Shown one piece after another: positions 1-7,806 of a stretch of DNA of 27,753 nucleotides. Origin of the DNA: Collinsella sp. (GTDB lineage: Bacteria > Actinomycetota > Coriobacteriia > Coriobacteriales > Coriobacteriaceae); assembly GCA_019419555.1 (NCBI GenBank), contig DXZR01000026.1:1-27753 (forward strand). The letters are read 5' to 3'. Position 1 is the first letter of the stretch. Each line of letters begins with the position of its first letter. The notes below the pieces were generated by a model that saw only the letters and a program-made list of their open reading frames with translations, had not been told where the DNA came from and made no database searches. The position numbers and the translations under genes were made by a program.

Positions 1-68
1 GGGTCAGCCCGTGGGAGGCCAGGGCGCCGCTGACCGGTGGACGGCACCGAGCCGTACGCTTGAACTGA
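1..68 (+). other. 3' end of an unidentified gene or structured RNA
   Basis: The left edge ends 4 bases before a strong terminator, so something transcribed rightward finishes here. Two readings fit. Frame 3 is open to a TGA at 66-68 and would give a C-terminus ending in GGRHRAVRLN. Alternatively, the stretch folds: GGTCAGC (2-8) pairs exactly with GCTGACC (29-35), and ACGGC (41-45) with GCCGT (51-55), as in the 3' end of a structured RNA. I recognise neither a protein family nor an RNA family. Confidence 0.3.
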
Positions 69-71
69 GAA

Positions 72-100
72 GGGGGAGGCCTCGCGGCCTCCCCCTTTTT
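72..100 (+). terminator. Intrinsic terminator upstream of the acpS operon
   Basis: GGGGGAGGC (72-80) pairs perfectly with GCCTCCCCC (87-95) across a six-base loop, followed by five T residues. It closes the transcription unit that enters from the left edge and isolates it from the acpS promoter. Confidence 0.9.
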
Positions 101-134
101 GCGTTTACGGGCTTTTGTCTCACATAGTAGCTGT

Positions 135-180
135 GTTTTATAACCCTCGTTTGTCGCATCTTCTGTGAACGGGCTACAAT
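135..180 (+). promoter_or_regulatory. Promoter of the acpS-nnr-alr-udg-tsaE-tsaBD operon
   Basis: A -35 box TTGTCG (151-156) and a -10 box TACAAT (175-180) are 18 bases apart and end 29 bases before the acpS start. The 20-mer GTTTTATAACCCTCGTTTGT (135-154) overlaps the -35 box. A copy with two mismatches lies at 13665-13684, so this could be a regulator site. No other convincing promoter is seen in the following 6.8 kb. Confidence 0.7.
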
Positions 181-209
181 AACTTAGTCTGTGCGATATG
201 GAGGTGAAC

Positions 210-749
210 ATGGCTGAAGCTGGTATCGGCGTTGATATCGTCGAGATTTCCCGGATGAAATCAATTCTTGAAAAGACGCCGTCGTTTGCTCGGCGTGTGT
301 TTACCGAAGAAGAGCGTGCGTATTGCGATGTATCATCGCGTCCCGCTGCTCACTATGCGAGCCGCTTTGCTTCGCGCGAGGCGGTGCTTAAAGCTCTCGG
401 CACGGGTTTTAGTCAAGGCGTGGGTCGCAAGGATGTTTCGGTAACGCGTGATAAACTCGGCAAACCGAAGGCGCTGCTTTCGGGCCGTGCACTCGAGATC
501 GCTCATGAGCTGGGTGTTGTTGAGGTCGCTCTTTCCATTACGCTTACAGGAGACTTAGCCGTTGCGAATGCCATCGCGATTACCGAAGATGCTCGGCCTA
601 AGCCAAAAGATGAAAAGGTGAGCACCAAGAAACGCGTAGCGCAGACATTTAAAGAGGCTCGCTCTGTTTTAGATGAGCTTGAGCAGCTGCAGAATTCAGC
701 ATTGACGGAGCACCTGGGCGATGCTTCGCAAGATACGCTAGGAGCATAG
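210..749 (+). CDS. acpS: Holo-[acyl-carrier-protein] synthase with a C-terminal extension
   Basis: AcpS transfers the 4'-phosphopantetheine arm of coenzyme A to a serine of apo-ACP, activating it for fatty acid synthesis in the cytosol. The N-terminal GIGVDIVEISRM motif carries the metal-binding Asp (about D9), and FASREAVLKALGTG carries the second ligand Glu (about E57). An in-frame ATG at 198 is rejected because GGAGG (200-204) lies inside that reading and sits five bases before the ATG at 210. The conserved domain ends near residue 125, the usual family length. About 55 further residues are rich in Lys, Glu and Gln and look like a flexible or helical tail. First gene of the operon; its TAG directly abuts the nnr ATG. 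Confidence 0.93.
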   Translation: MAEAGIGVDIVEISRMKSILEKTPSFARRVFTEEERAYCDVSSRPAAHYASRFASREAVLKALGTGFSQGVGRKDVSVTRDKLGKPKALLSGRALEIAHELGVVEVALSITLTGDLAVANAIAITEDARPKPKDEKVSTKKRVAQTFKEARSVLDELEQLQNSALTEHLGDASQDTLGA

Positions 750-2366
750 ATGAAACCGGTTTTGAGTACCGAAGAAGTCGTTCGTCTCGAGGATATCATC
801 GAACGCGAAGGGACTTCGAAGGCCGAGCTTATGGAGCTAGCGGGTGAGTTTGCCGCCAACGAGGTCTTGAAGCTCAATCCCGATCGGGTTCTCGTTCTGG
901 TCGGTTTTGGTAATAATGGCGGCGACGGTTGGGTTGCCGCCGATATCCTGAGCCATAAGGGTGTGGACGTCGATATCGTTTCTCCGGTTGAGCCGGATGA
1001 GATTCCTGCTGCTCTGGCACGTCATGTTGCTCGTCGTACTGCCGGCCGCGATGTGCACGTTTGCGTCGGCCCCTCGCGTGACGAACTCGAGGTTTTGATC
1101 GATAAGGCCGATGTTGTTGTCGATGCCATTTTTGGTACCGGTTTCCATGGGAATCTGCGTGCGCCGTTCTCCATCTGGATTCCTACGGTCAATGAATGCG
1201 CCGATTGTGTCGTATCCATTGATGTCCCCTCGGGCCTGAATGCCGAGACGGGCGTTGTTGATGACGACTGCATTCGTGCCGAACATACGGTGACGATGAT
1301 TGCGCCCAAGATTGGTCTGTATAGCGCTGATGGCCCTGAGTATGCTGGCGATTTGATCTGCGGCAATCTTTACGACCGTCTTGACGAGGTCATCGATGAT
1401 GTCGACCACGCCGCCGAGATTGTCGAGCCCGGTGACTTAGTTGATTACTTTGCCCCACTACCTACGAATATCGATAAGTATTCCCGTGGCTCTGTGCTTA
1501 TTGTCGCCGGATCTGCACAATATCCTGGTGCTGCCATTATGGCGGCCAAGTCTGCAGCTCGCGCGGGTGCTGGTTACGTGGCAGTCGCGGCTCCTGACGC
1601 CTGCGCTAATCTTATTCGCATTGCACTTCCTTCGATTCCCGTCTTTGCTATTCCGTCTGATTCCCGCGGCTCCTTTGGCGCCGCTGCGCGCATGACGGTG
1701 TGCGAGATTGCAAAGAAGTACAGCTGCGTACTGTGCGGTCCCGGTATGACGACGTCTGCCGGCGCTATGCAGGTGGTTTCGGGCTTGCTCGAGCTTGATG
1801 TACCGCTTATTTTGGATGCCGATGCACTCAACTGCCTTGCTAAGATTGCCATTGACGGTATTGATAGTAACCCCGAGATGTATCGTCGCGAGCAGCCGTT
1901 GGTTATGACACCGCACTATCGTGAGCTTTCGCGTCTGGTTGCCGGTGACGAGGTGAACGACCTTGGTACCGCGATTGCAGCCGCGCAGAAGGTTGTCTGG
2001 GCTGCAGGCTCCGACAATCTGGTGGTCATTGCCAAAGGGCCGACGACGGCTATCTGTGGCGTTGAGCGTGTACTGCTGCCGCTCTCGGGTCCGGCTTCTC
2101 TGGCAACTGCCGGTTCAGGTGATGTTCTCGCGGGTATTTTGGCCGGCACGCTTGCCACCATGCGCGACGAGATGGATCGTTGGGAGTTGCTGTATTCGTA
2201 CGCCGTCGCACTTCACAGCTACGCCGGTTTTGCCGCGGCGACGGAGTATGGTGAGAAGAGCGTCATCGCGACCGATCTTATCGACTTGATCGGTCCCGCC
2301 ATGGAACTGGCGGCAAAGGATGCGCTCGAAGATCTGGGAATCATGGACGAAGGGTCGGATGACTAA
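750..2366 (+). CDS. nnr: Bifunctional NAD(P)H-hydrate epimerase / ADP-dependent dehydratase
   Basis: Repairs hydrated NAD(P)H. The N-terminal YjeF_N domain (about residues 1-215) interconverts the R and S hydrates, and the C-terminal ribokinase-like domain (about 240-530) dehydrates S-NAD(P)HX using ADP. Visible motifs are GFGNNGGDGW, AIFGTGFHG and SIDVPSGLNAETG in the first half, and AGSAQYPGAAIMAAKSAARA, GPGMTTSAG, LDADALN, MTPHYREL and ATAGSGDVLAGILAG in the second, the last being the nucleotide-binding and catalytic loop. The 538-residue length matches the fused bacterial form. GGAG at 741-744 places the start at 750, immediately after the acpS stop, so the two are translationally linked. 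Confidence 0.95.
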   Translation: MKPVLSTEEVVRLEDIIEREGTSKAELMELAGEFAANEVLKLNPDRVLVLVGFGNNGGDGWVAADILSHKGVDVDIVSPVEPDEIPAALARHVARRTAGRDVHVCVGPSRDELEVLIDKADVVVDAIFGTGFHGNLRAPFSIWIPTVNECADCVVSIDVPSGLNAETGVVDDDCIRAEHTVTMIAPKIGLYSADGPEYAGDLICGNLYDRLDEVIDDVDHAAEIVEPGDLVDYFAPLPTNIDKYSRGSVLIVAGSAQYPGAAIMAAKSAARAGAGYVAVAAPDACANLIRIALPSIPVFAIPSDSRGSFGAAARMTVCEIAKKYSCVLCGPGMTTSAGAMQVVSGLLELDVPLILDADALNCLAKIAIDGIDSNPEMYRREQPLVMTPHYRELSRLVAGDEVNDLGTAIAAAQKVVWAAGSDNLVVIAKGPTTAICGVERVLLPLSGPASLATAGSGDVLAGILAGTLATMRDEMDRWELLYSYAVALHSYAGFAAATEYGEKSVIATDLIDLIGPAMELAAKDALEDLGIMDEGSDD

Positions 2367-2368
2367 TC

Positions 2369-3514
2369 ATGAATAAAGCCGATTTGACGCGCTGGTCCTG
2401 GGTCGAGATCGACCGCGGGGCGCTCCGTCGCAACACGAGGGCCTATAAGAACTTGTTGAATCCACGTCAGCGCCTGTGCTGCGTGGTCAAGGCCGATGCT
2501 TATGGTCATGGAGCTGTTGAGTGCGCCAAGATCATGTATTCGGCCGGTGCCGACATGTTTGCCGTGGCGACGGTTAACGAGGGCGTTGAGCTCCGACAGG
2601 GCGGGATTACGAAACCCATCCTCATCCTAAGCGAGCCGCCTATCGAGGCCATTCCGACGTTGCTCGAGTTTGATATCATGCCCTCGGTCTATACGTCTGA
2701 CTTTGCTCTTGCGTATGGCGAATGTGCCGTCGCGGCGGGCAAGGTGGGCAAGTATCATCTCGCCATCGAGACGGGTATGAATCGTATCGGCGTACACTAC
2801 ACACAGGTGCTCGACTTTGTCCGCGGTATTAATTTCCATCGCGGTATTCAGTGCGACGGCGTATTTACGCACTTCGCCACGGCCGATGAACCTTCGGGCT
2901 GGGACTACAAGCTGCAGTGTCAGCGCTTTACCGAGGCCGTTCAAGCCATTAAGGATGCGGGTTTTGAGTGCGGTATCGTGCACTGCGCCAACACGCCGTC
3001 CTCGATGCTCGACCCCTCGATGCATTTTGATATGATTCGCGCCGGCGTTGGCTTGTATGGCATGCAGCCGTGCGAGCTGAGTGGCCGCGTGATGCAGCTT
3101 GATCCCGTTATGAGCGTCCATGCGCGCGTGACGCGCGTGGCACACCCTGCGATGGGTGAGGGCGTGGGCTACGGTTTTACCTACCGCGTACCGCGCACGC
3201 GCGTTCAGATCTGCACGCTGCCGATCGGTTATGCCGACGGCCTATCGCGTACGCTTTCCAATCGTATGGATGTGCTGTATCGCGGCGAGCGCGTGCATCA
3301 GGTTGGCAATATCTGCATGGACCAGTTTATGGTCGCCATTCAGTCCAACCCGGCACACGAGATTCCCGAGGCCGAGTATGGTGACGAGATGATCATTGTC
3401 GGCCGCGATGGCGATGCCGAGATCACTATGGACGAGATGGCCCGACTGCGCGGAACGATTAACTACGAGGTCGCCTGCGGCTTTGGCATGCGTCTCGACA
3501 AGGTCTACGTGTAG
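2369..3514 (+). CDS. alr: Alanine racemase
   Basis: PLP-dependent racemase that supplies D-alanine for peptidoglycan. The PLP lysine lies in VVKADAYGHG (K41), and the second catalytic base is the tyrosine of GVGYGFTYR (about Y268), followed by the family motif LPIGYADGLSR. The 381-residue length is typical. The start lies two bases after the nnr stop, which points to one transcript. The nnr-alr order is common in bacteria and couples a metabolite-repair enzyme with wall synthesis by position only; no functional link is implied by the sequence. Confidence 0.96.
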   Translation: MNKADLTRWSWVEIDRGALRRNTRAYKNLLNPRQRLCCVVKADAYGHGAVECAKIMYSAGADMFAVATVNEGVELRQGGITKPILILSEPPIEAIPTLLEFDIMPSVYTSDFALAYGECAVAAGKVGKYHLAIETGMNRIGVHYTQVLDFVRGINFHRGIQCDGVFTHFATADEPSGWDYKLQCQRFTEAVQAIKDAGFECGIVHCANTPSSMLDPSMHFDMIRAGVGLYGMQPCELSGRVMQLDPVMSVHARVTRVAHPAMGEGVGYGFTYRVPRTRVQICTLPIGYADGLSRTLSNRMDVLYRGERVHQVGNICMDQFMVAIQSNPAHEIPEAEYGDEMIIVGRDGDAEITMDEMARLRGTINYEVACGFGMRLDKVYV

Positions 3515-3522
3515 GAGCCGCT

Positions 3523-4143
3523 ATGGGCGTCATGCACATCCCCGGCCATACCCATCAGGCACCACGTGAGGTCGCACTCGAGGAGATCGAGGCCGTTCTG
3601 GGCGATTGTCACCTCTGCCAGCTCTACCAGTCGCGTCACAATATCGTGTTTGGCGTGGGAAACCCCCGCGCTCGCGTGATGTTTATTGGTGAGGCGCCGG
3701 GCCGCAATGAGGATTTGCAGGGCGAGCCCTTTGTGGGGGCGGCAGGCGAGGACCTCAACGGCATTTTGTCGCTGGCGGGCCTCAAACGCGAAGACGTCTA
3801 CATTGCCAACGTGCTTAAGTGCCGCCCGCCGGGAAACCGCAATCCGCGTCCCGAGGAAGTGCTGGCTTGCTCGCCGTTTTTGCGTGAGCAGATTCGAAGC
3901 ATCTGGCCCGATATTATCGTGACGCTCGGCAACCCCGCGACGCACTTTGTGCTTAAGACCGAGATTGGCATTACTAAGCTGCGCGGCAGGTTCCACCAGA
4001 TGGGGCATTTTGTAGTAATGCCCACGTTCCATCCGGCAGCAGCGCTGCGCAATCCGGCGTGGCAGGAGCTGCTGGAGGAAGACTTTAAGATGCTGGGCGA
4101 CTATCTGGAGCGACATCCCGCACCAGAGGACGCCTCGGAATAA
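3523..4143 (+). CDS. Uracil-DNA glycosylase, Fe-S family 4 type
   Basis: Removes uracil from DNA at the start of base excision repair. The domain starts with Cys29-x-x-Cys32, continues with the uracil-pocket motif FIGEAPGRNEDLQGEPFVG, and includes ANVLKCRPPGNRNP and LACSPF, which supply the other two likely cluster cysteines, then PTFHPAAALRNP. This is the layout of thermostable family-4 UDGs with a 4Fe-4S cluster. TAGGAG, overlapping the alr stop, provides the ribosome site for the ATG at 3523; M4 at 3532 is a possible alternative. The 206-residue length fits the family. Fifth-domain extensions typical of polymerase-fused forms are absent. Confidence 0.92.
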   Translation: MGVMHIPGHTHQAPREVALEEIEAVLGDCHLCQLYQSRHNIVFGVGNPRARVMFIGEAPGRNEDLQGEPFVGAAGEDLNGILSLAGLKREDVYIANVLKCRPPGNRNPRPEEVLACSPFLREQIRSIWPDIIVTLGNPATHFVLKTEIGITKLRGRFHQMGHFVVMPTFHPAAALRNPAWQELLEEDFKMLGDYLERHPAPEDASE

Positions 4144-4155
4144 TAAGGAGCATAT

Positions 4156-4662
4156 ATGTCCCTGGAGCGCCTGGGGGTAGGTACTTACAAAACGACTTGC
4201 GCTGCCGATACGGAGTACTTTGGCGAGCTAATTGCACCGCGCCTTGAGGACGGCGATGTGCTCATCCTGACCGGTGGCCTGGGAGTGGGCAAAACTCACT
4301 TTACCAAGGGCGTCTCGCGCGGGCTGGGCGATGGGCATATGGTTACGAGCCCTACGTTTGCGCTCATGGCCGTTCACGATCAAGGTCGTATTCCGCTGTT
4401 TCACTTTGATCTATACCGCCTGGAGCATGCCTACGAGCTCGAGGATACGGGCATTTTCGATGTGCTGGGCTATGAGGGTGCTTGCCTGCTGGAATGGGGC
4501 GAACAATTCCAGGACGAGCTGACGGATGAGTATCTTTCGGTGACGCTCAAGCGTGATGAGGGCGACAGCGATGTGCGAACGATAACGCTTGAGGCGCACG
4601 GTGACCGCGCAATGGAGCTTTCCCATTTGATTGATAAGGCTGTACAAGATGAGCTTGCATAA
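4156..4662 (+). CDS. tsaE: tRNA threonylcarbamoyladenosine biosynthesis ATPase TsaE
   Basis: TsaE is the ATPase that resets the TsaB-TsaD complex during formation of t6A37 in tRNAs reading ANN codons. Walker A is GGLGVGKTH (G40-H48), followed by SPTFALM and the conserved HFDLYRL and LLEWGEQF segments. The 168-residue length is normal. AAGGAG at 4145-4150 precedes the ATG. The 3' end overlaps the next gene by 14 bases, and that gene encodes the partner TsaB and TsaD domains, so partners are made from overlapping frames. Confidence 0.94.
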   Translation: MSLERLGVGTYKTTCAADTEYFGELIAPRLEDGDVLILTGGLGVGKTHFTKGVSRGLGDGHMVTSPTFALMAVHDQGRIPLFHFDLYRLEHAYELEDTGIFDVLGYEGACLLEWGEQFQDELTDEYLSVTLKRDEGDSDVRTITLEAHGDRAMELSHLIDKAVQDELA

Positions 4663-7033
4663 CGACAACGCGCTGGTGGTGGCGCTCGATACTTCGACCG
4701 ACATGCTTGCCTGCGCGGCAAGCTGGATTGATGGACAGACGGGCGAGACGAAGCTCGTGAGTGGCGACCACATGTGTCGCCGCCACGCCAACGTTGAGCT
4801 CGTGAATACCGTTGATGGCGTGCTGGCTCAAGCCGGTCTGGATCGCAGCGATGTTGGTTACTACGTGGTCGGCCGCGGCCCGGGGTCGTTTACGGGTGTG
4901 CGTATCGGCATCTCCACTGCCAAGGGCCTCGCGCGTGGTGCCAATGTTCCGCTGCTGGGCGTGTCGACGCTCGACGCTTGCGCTTGGACGGCGTGGAAGG
5001 CTGGCGTGCGCGGCAAGCTTGGTATCTTGGCCGATGCTATGCGCGGTGAGGTATATCCGGCGCTGTATATGCTGGTCGATGAGGGTCCCGAGCGCCAATT
5101 TGAGCGCGAACACGTGGTCAAGACCGCCGTGGCGCTCGATGAGTGGCGCCAAGCGGCGGACTGGGACCAGGTTCAGCTGACCGGTGACGGTCTCGTGCGC
5201 TATGGCAAGCTGCTGGGTGAGGACGAGACCGCCCGCTGCGTGGAGCGCGACCTGTGGTGGCCTTCGGGCGAGGGCTTGCTGCTCGCGCACGCTGCGGGTG
5301 ACGGCGATCCGGCTCGCGTCCTGCCGATTTACACGCGCCTTTCGGATGCCGAGGAAAACGAGCGCAAGCGTCTTGGTCTTGCCGAGAGTGCGCAGAGCGA
5401 AATTACGGGCGTTGCCGATGAGCTCGTCGGTCGTCATCTGCAGTTCCGTCCCATGGGCGCGGCGGATGCCGAGGGCGCGAGCGCGCTGGAGGCTGCCTGC
5501 TTTGAAGGTGCCGGACACGAGGCGTGGACGCCGGGCATGTTCCTGTCCGAACTGGGCGAGGACGTTGCTGCGCCGCGTAGTTGGTGGGTGGCACACGACG
5601 ACGGCAAGCTGCTGGGCCTTGCCGGCGGTATGGTCGTGGACGGTGATGTGCAGATTCTGGATGTCGCCGTCGACCCGGCACATCGCCGCGAGGGCATTGC
5701 CCGCAAGCTGCTGTCGCACGTGAGCTATGATGCCCAGATGCTCGGCTGCACCACGGCTTCGCTCGAGGTCGAGGACGGCAACGAGGGAGCGATCGCGCTT
5801 TATAACGCTCTGGGCTTTACCGAGGCTGGCCGTCGCCGCGGTTACTACGGTGTTGGCAAAGATGCCATCGTCATGACGGCGCCGCTGCCCTTGGTGCTCC
5901 CGGTCGACAACGCTTCGCCCGAGCCGACGGCGGCTGAGCAGCGTGTATGGCCGCTGCCTGCGCCTGGGCGCTCCGAGGGGGAGCGTGCCGAAATTGAGCG
6001 CCGCCGCCTAGTGCTCGCTATCGAGAGTTCCTGCGACGAGACGGCCGTGGCGATTATCGATGCGGATGGCAATATGTTGGCCAACCAGGTGTCGACACAG
6101 ATTGATTTTCATGCCCGCTTTGGCGGCGTGGTGCCCGAGATCGCCTCGCGCAAACACGTTGAGGTGATTGTGAGTGTCGTGGATGCGGCGCTCGAGGATG
6201 CCGCAGCATCGCTTGGTCTTGAGGGTGGAGCCATTGCCCCCAGCGAGCTTGCCGCCGTGGGCGTGACACAGGGTCCGGGCCTGGTGGGCGCCCTCGTGGT
6301 GGGCGTTGCCTTTGCCAAAGGCTTTGCCTACGCTGCCGGTAAGCCGCTCATATGCGTCAACCATCTGGAGGGGCACCTGTTTGCCAACCTGCTGGCGCAA
6401 CCCGACCTCAAACCGCCGTTTATCTTCACGCTTGTCTCGGGTGGGCACACCATGCTCGTGCACGTGAAGGCGTGGGGCGACTACGAGGTGCTCGGTGAGA
6501 CGCTCGACGACGCCGTGGGCGAGGCCTTCGACAAGGTGGCCAAGGCGTTGGGCCTGGGCTATCCCGGTGGCCCCATCATTTCCAAGCTGGCCGAGACAGG
6601 CAATCCCCGCGCGATTGATTTCCCCCGTGCGCTCAACAGCAGGGGAGACTATCGTTTCTCGCTTTCGGGCCTTAAAACCGCTGTGACGCTCTACATTGAA
6701 CAGGAGACCAAGGCCGGGCGCACGATTCATCTGCCCGATCTGGCGGCCTCGTTTGAGGCGGCGGTCTTTGACGTGCAGTACAAGAAGGCCAAAAACGCCC
6801 TGCATGCCACCGGGTGCAAGGAGTATTGCATCGGCGGTGGCGTTTCGGCCAATCCGCATCTGCGTGAAATGATGATCAAGAAGCTCGGGCGTCAGGGGAT
6901 CCGCGTGACGGTGCCGCCCTTGTCTGCCTGCACCGATAACGCTGCCATGATCGCGGAGGTCGCCCGCCGTAAATTCGACCGAGGTGAAATCTCGCCGTTC
7001 GACGTCGACGCCGATCCAAACATGACGCTGTAG
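4649..7033 (+). CDS. tsaD: TsaB-RimI-TsaD triple fusion (t6A synthesis plus N-acetyltransferase)
   Basis: One 794-residue protein joins three normally separate enzymes. Residues 1 to about 230 are TsaB, the dimerisation subunit (ALDTSTD, GRGPGSFTGVRIGIS). Residues about 262-410 are a GNAT acetyltransferase like RimI, which acetylates ribosomal protein S18; the acetyl-CoA loop is DVAVDPAHRREGIARKLL. Residues about 450-794 are TsaD, the threonylcarbamoyl transferase, with VLAIESSCDETAVAI, metal ligands in NHLEGHLFA, LVSGGHTML and CTDNAAMIA. All motifs look intact. The ATG at 4649 is preferred over a TTG at 4631 because the TsaB fold begins only a few residues later and ATAAGG lies nine bases upstream. 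TsaC is not in the window. Confidence 0.93.
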   Translation: MSLHNDNALVVALDTSTDMLACAASWIDGQTGETKLVSGDHMCRRHANVELVNTVDGVLAQAGLDRSDVGYYVVGRGPGSFTGVRIGISTAKGLARGANVPLLGVSTLDACAWTAWKAGVRGKLGILADAMRGEVYPALYMLVDEGPERQFEREHVVKTAVALDEWRQAADWDQVQLTGDGLVRYGKLLGEDETARCVERDLWWPSGEGLLLAHAAGDGDPARVLPIYTRLSDAEENERKRLGLAESAQSEITGVADELVGRHLQFRPMGAADAEGASALEAACFEGAGHEAWTPGMFLSELGEDVAAPRSWWVAHDDGKLLGLAGGMVVDGDVQILDVAVDPAHRREGIARKLLSHVSYDAQMLGCTTASLEVEDGNEGAIALYNALGFTEAGRRRGYYGVGKDAIVMTAPLPLVLPVDNASPEPTAAEQRVWPLPAPGRSEGERAEIERRRLVLAIESSCDETAVAIIDADGNMLANQVSTQIDFHARFGGVVPEIASRKHVEVIVSVVDAALEDAAASLGLEGGAIAPSELAAVGVTQGPGLVGALVVGVAFAKGFAYAAGKPLICVNHLEGHLFANLLAQPDLKPPFIFTLVSGGHTMLVHVKAWGDYEVLGETLDDAVGEAFDKVAKALGLGYPGGPIISKLAETGNPRAIDFPRALNSRGDYRFSLSGLKTAVTLYIEQETKAGRTIHLPDLAASFEAAVFDVQYKKAKNALHATGCKEYCIGGGVSANPHLREMMIKKLGRQGIRVTVPPLSACTDNAAMIAEVARRKFDRGEISPFDVDADPNMTL

Positions 7034-7045
7034 TCGTATGGGTGC

Positions 7046-7180
7046 GGTCCCCGACCGGAGGGGCCGGATATAAGGTTTCCTGCTCTACAGTCCTGCGCAA
7101 GAAGAAGGCCACATTAAGTGGCCTTCTTTGCGTGCGGAACTCGCGATAAACCTTATATCCGGCCCCTCCGTCCGGGGACC
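7046..7180. repeat. Long palindromic element, copy A
   Basis: Outer arms 7046-7078 and 7148-7180 are complementary at 31 of 33 positions. The interior holds a 26-base linker (7077-7102), a 10-bp hairpin with loop ATTAA (7103-7127), and a 21-base linker (7128-7148). Both linkers recur with no change, in the opposite orientation, in copy B at 7322-7474. The inner hairpin, followed by TTCTTT, could also end the tsa operon transcript, 12 bases after the tsaD stop. No transposase is nearby. Not a CRISPR unit: the repeated parts are the linkers, not regularly spaced direct repeats. Confidence 0.85.
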
Positions 7181-7321
7181 TTTCTGTATCGATATAGCTT
7201 CTGGGCTGGTTTGGCGTCGACAACGTCCAGCAAGGTTAACAAGCCAGCGTCGAATTTCCGGCGTTCTTTAGCTGAAAGAAAAAGTTGGCGTGCGGAGCTT
7301 TGCTCCGCATTTGGGATGGGA

Positions 7322-7474
7322 GCCCCTGAGAGCCGCGGGAGCCGGGCGGCGCATATGAACTTTATCGCGAGTTCCGCACGCAAAGGAAAGCACTTAATGT
7401 GCTTTCCGTCTTGCGCAGGACTGTAGAGCAGGAAAGTTCATATGCGCCGCCCGGCTCCCGCGGCTCTCAGGGGC
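7322..7474. repeat. Long palindromic element, copy B (inverted relative to A)
   Basis: Arms 7322-7362 and 7434-7474 are perfectly complementary over 41 bp, an exceptional palindrome. The interior is the reverse complement of copy A's core: 47 of 47 linker bases are identical, while the inner 10-bp stem differs at four base pairs with both sides changed, so pairing is kept. The arms are longer than and different from A's. The 141 bp between copies A and B hold a small hairpin (TGCGGAGC / GCTCCGCA, 7291-7309) and no convincing gene. Confidence 0.85.
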
Positions 7475-7572
7475 ATCTCTCATGCAAAAACTGTCGTGAG
7501 GTAAAGTCCGAGGTCAGTGGCGTTTTATACCGAGAAATTCAAAAAAAGTTGAAAATTCATTACATATTTGCG

Positions 7573-7601
7573 TTGACTTTAGGTAACTAAAGTTTCATAC
7601 T
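7573..7601 (+). promoter_or_regulatory. cstA promoter with an internal operator-like dyad
   Basis: The -35 box TTGACT (7573-7578) and -10 box CATACT (7596-7601) have ideal 17-base spacing. Between them, ACTTTAG (7576-7582) and CTAAAGT (7587-7593) form a perfect seven-base inverted repeat around GTAA, placed where a bound regulator would block RNA polymerase. The predicted transcript has a leader of about 235 bases before cstA. Confidence 0.65.
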
Positions 7602-7672
7602 CCTTTTCAACCACTGGGGGATGTGAACACGCACGGATCGTTCGCATCATGATTGAAGAGGATTTCTTAGAC

Positions 7673-7717
7673 ATGTTCACGCATCAGCTAAACATTATCA
7701 GCGTAGTAATTATCTGA
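7673..7717 (+). CDS. Ile/Val-rich leader peptide upstream of cstA
   Basis: A 14-codon frame encodes MFTHQLNIISVVII and stops at 7715-7717. Four Ile and two Val codons fall within the last seven, the pattern of branched-chain amino-acid attenuator peptides such as IlvL. GAAGAGGA (7655-7662) lies ten bases before this ATG. An in-frame ATG at 7649 would give 22 codons but lacks a ribosome site. The frame ends 53 bases before the terminator at 7771, with several mutually exclusive hairpins between. Translation is inferred, not shown. Confidence 0.55.
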   Translation: MFTHQLNIISVVII

Positions 7718-7806
7718 TGCGGGTTAGCACATACAGCTAGCCCGTACGATAACGGGCGGCTGATAAAGATGAGGGCCGTCGAGCGCAACCGACGGCCCTC
7801 ATTTTT
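7681..7806 (+). terminator. Attenuator region: alternative hairpins and intrinsic terminator before cstA
   Basis: The terminator is GAGGGCCGTC (7771-7780) paired with GACGGCCCTC (7791-7800), followed by ATTTTTTAT. Upstream pairings visible by eye are GCATCAG/CTGATGC (7681-7687/7714-7720), GGGTTAGC/GCTAGCCC (7721-7728/7736-7743), GCCCGT/ACGGGC (7740-7745/7752-7757) and TTATCAGC/GCTGATAA (7695-7702/7759-7766). The second and third exclude each other, and the fourth uses the Ile codons of the leader peptide. A terminator inside the leader means cstA expression requires readthrough or antitermination. Confidence 0.75.

Noticed and set aside
1..68. 3' end of 23S rRNA (GCTGACCGGT and CGCTTGAAC resemble it)
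   Set aside because: The near-universal GGTACTAAT segment is missing, and a terminator, not 5S rRNA, follows.
7183..7300. Minus-strand frame between palindromes A and B with a protein-like stretch (SAKERRKFDAGLLTLLDVVD)
   Set aside because: It runs into the palindrome arms at both ends and has no start or family match. It could be a gene scrap carried between the repeats, but the support is too weak to annotate.
7046..7474. A CRISPR array
   Set aside because: Two inverted copies with long palindromic arms; no regular direct repeats, spacers or cas genes.
7498..7522. RNase P RNA-like GAGGTAAAGTCCGAG
   Set aside because: Only a short match to the conserved GAGGAAAGTCCG; no other RNase P helices nearby.
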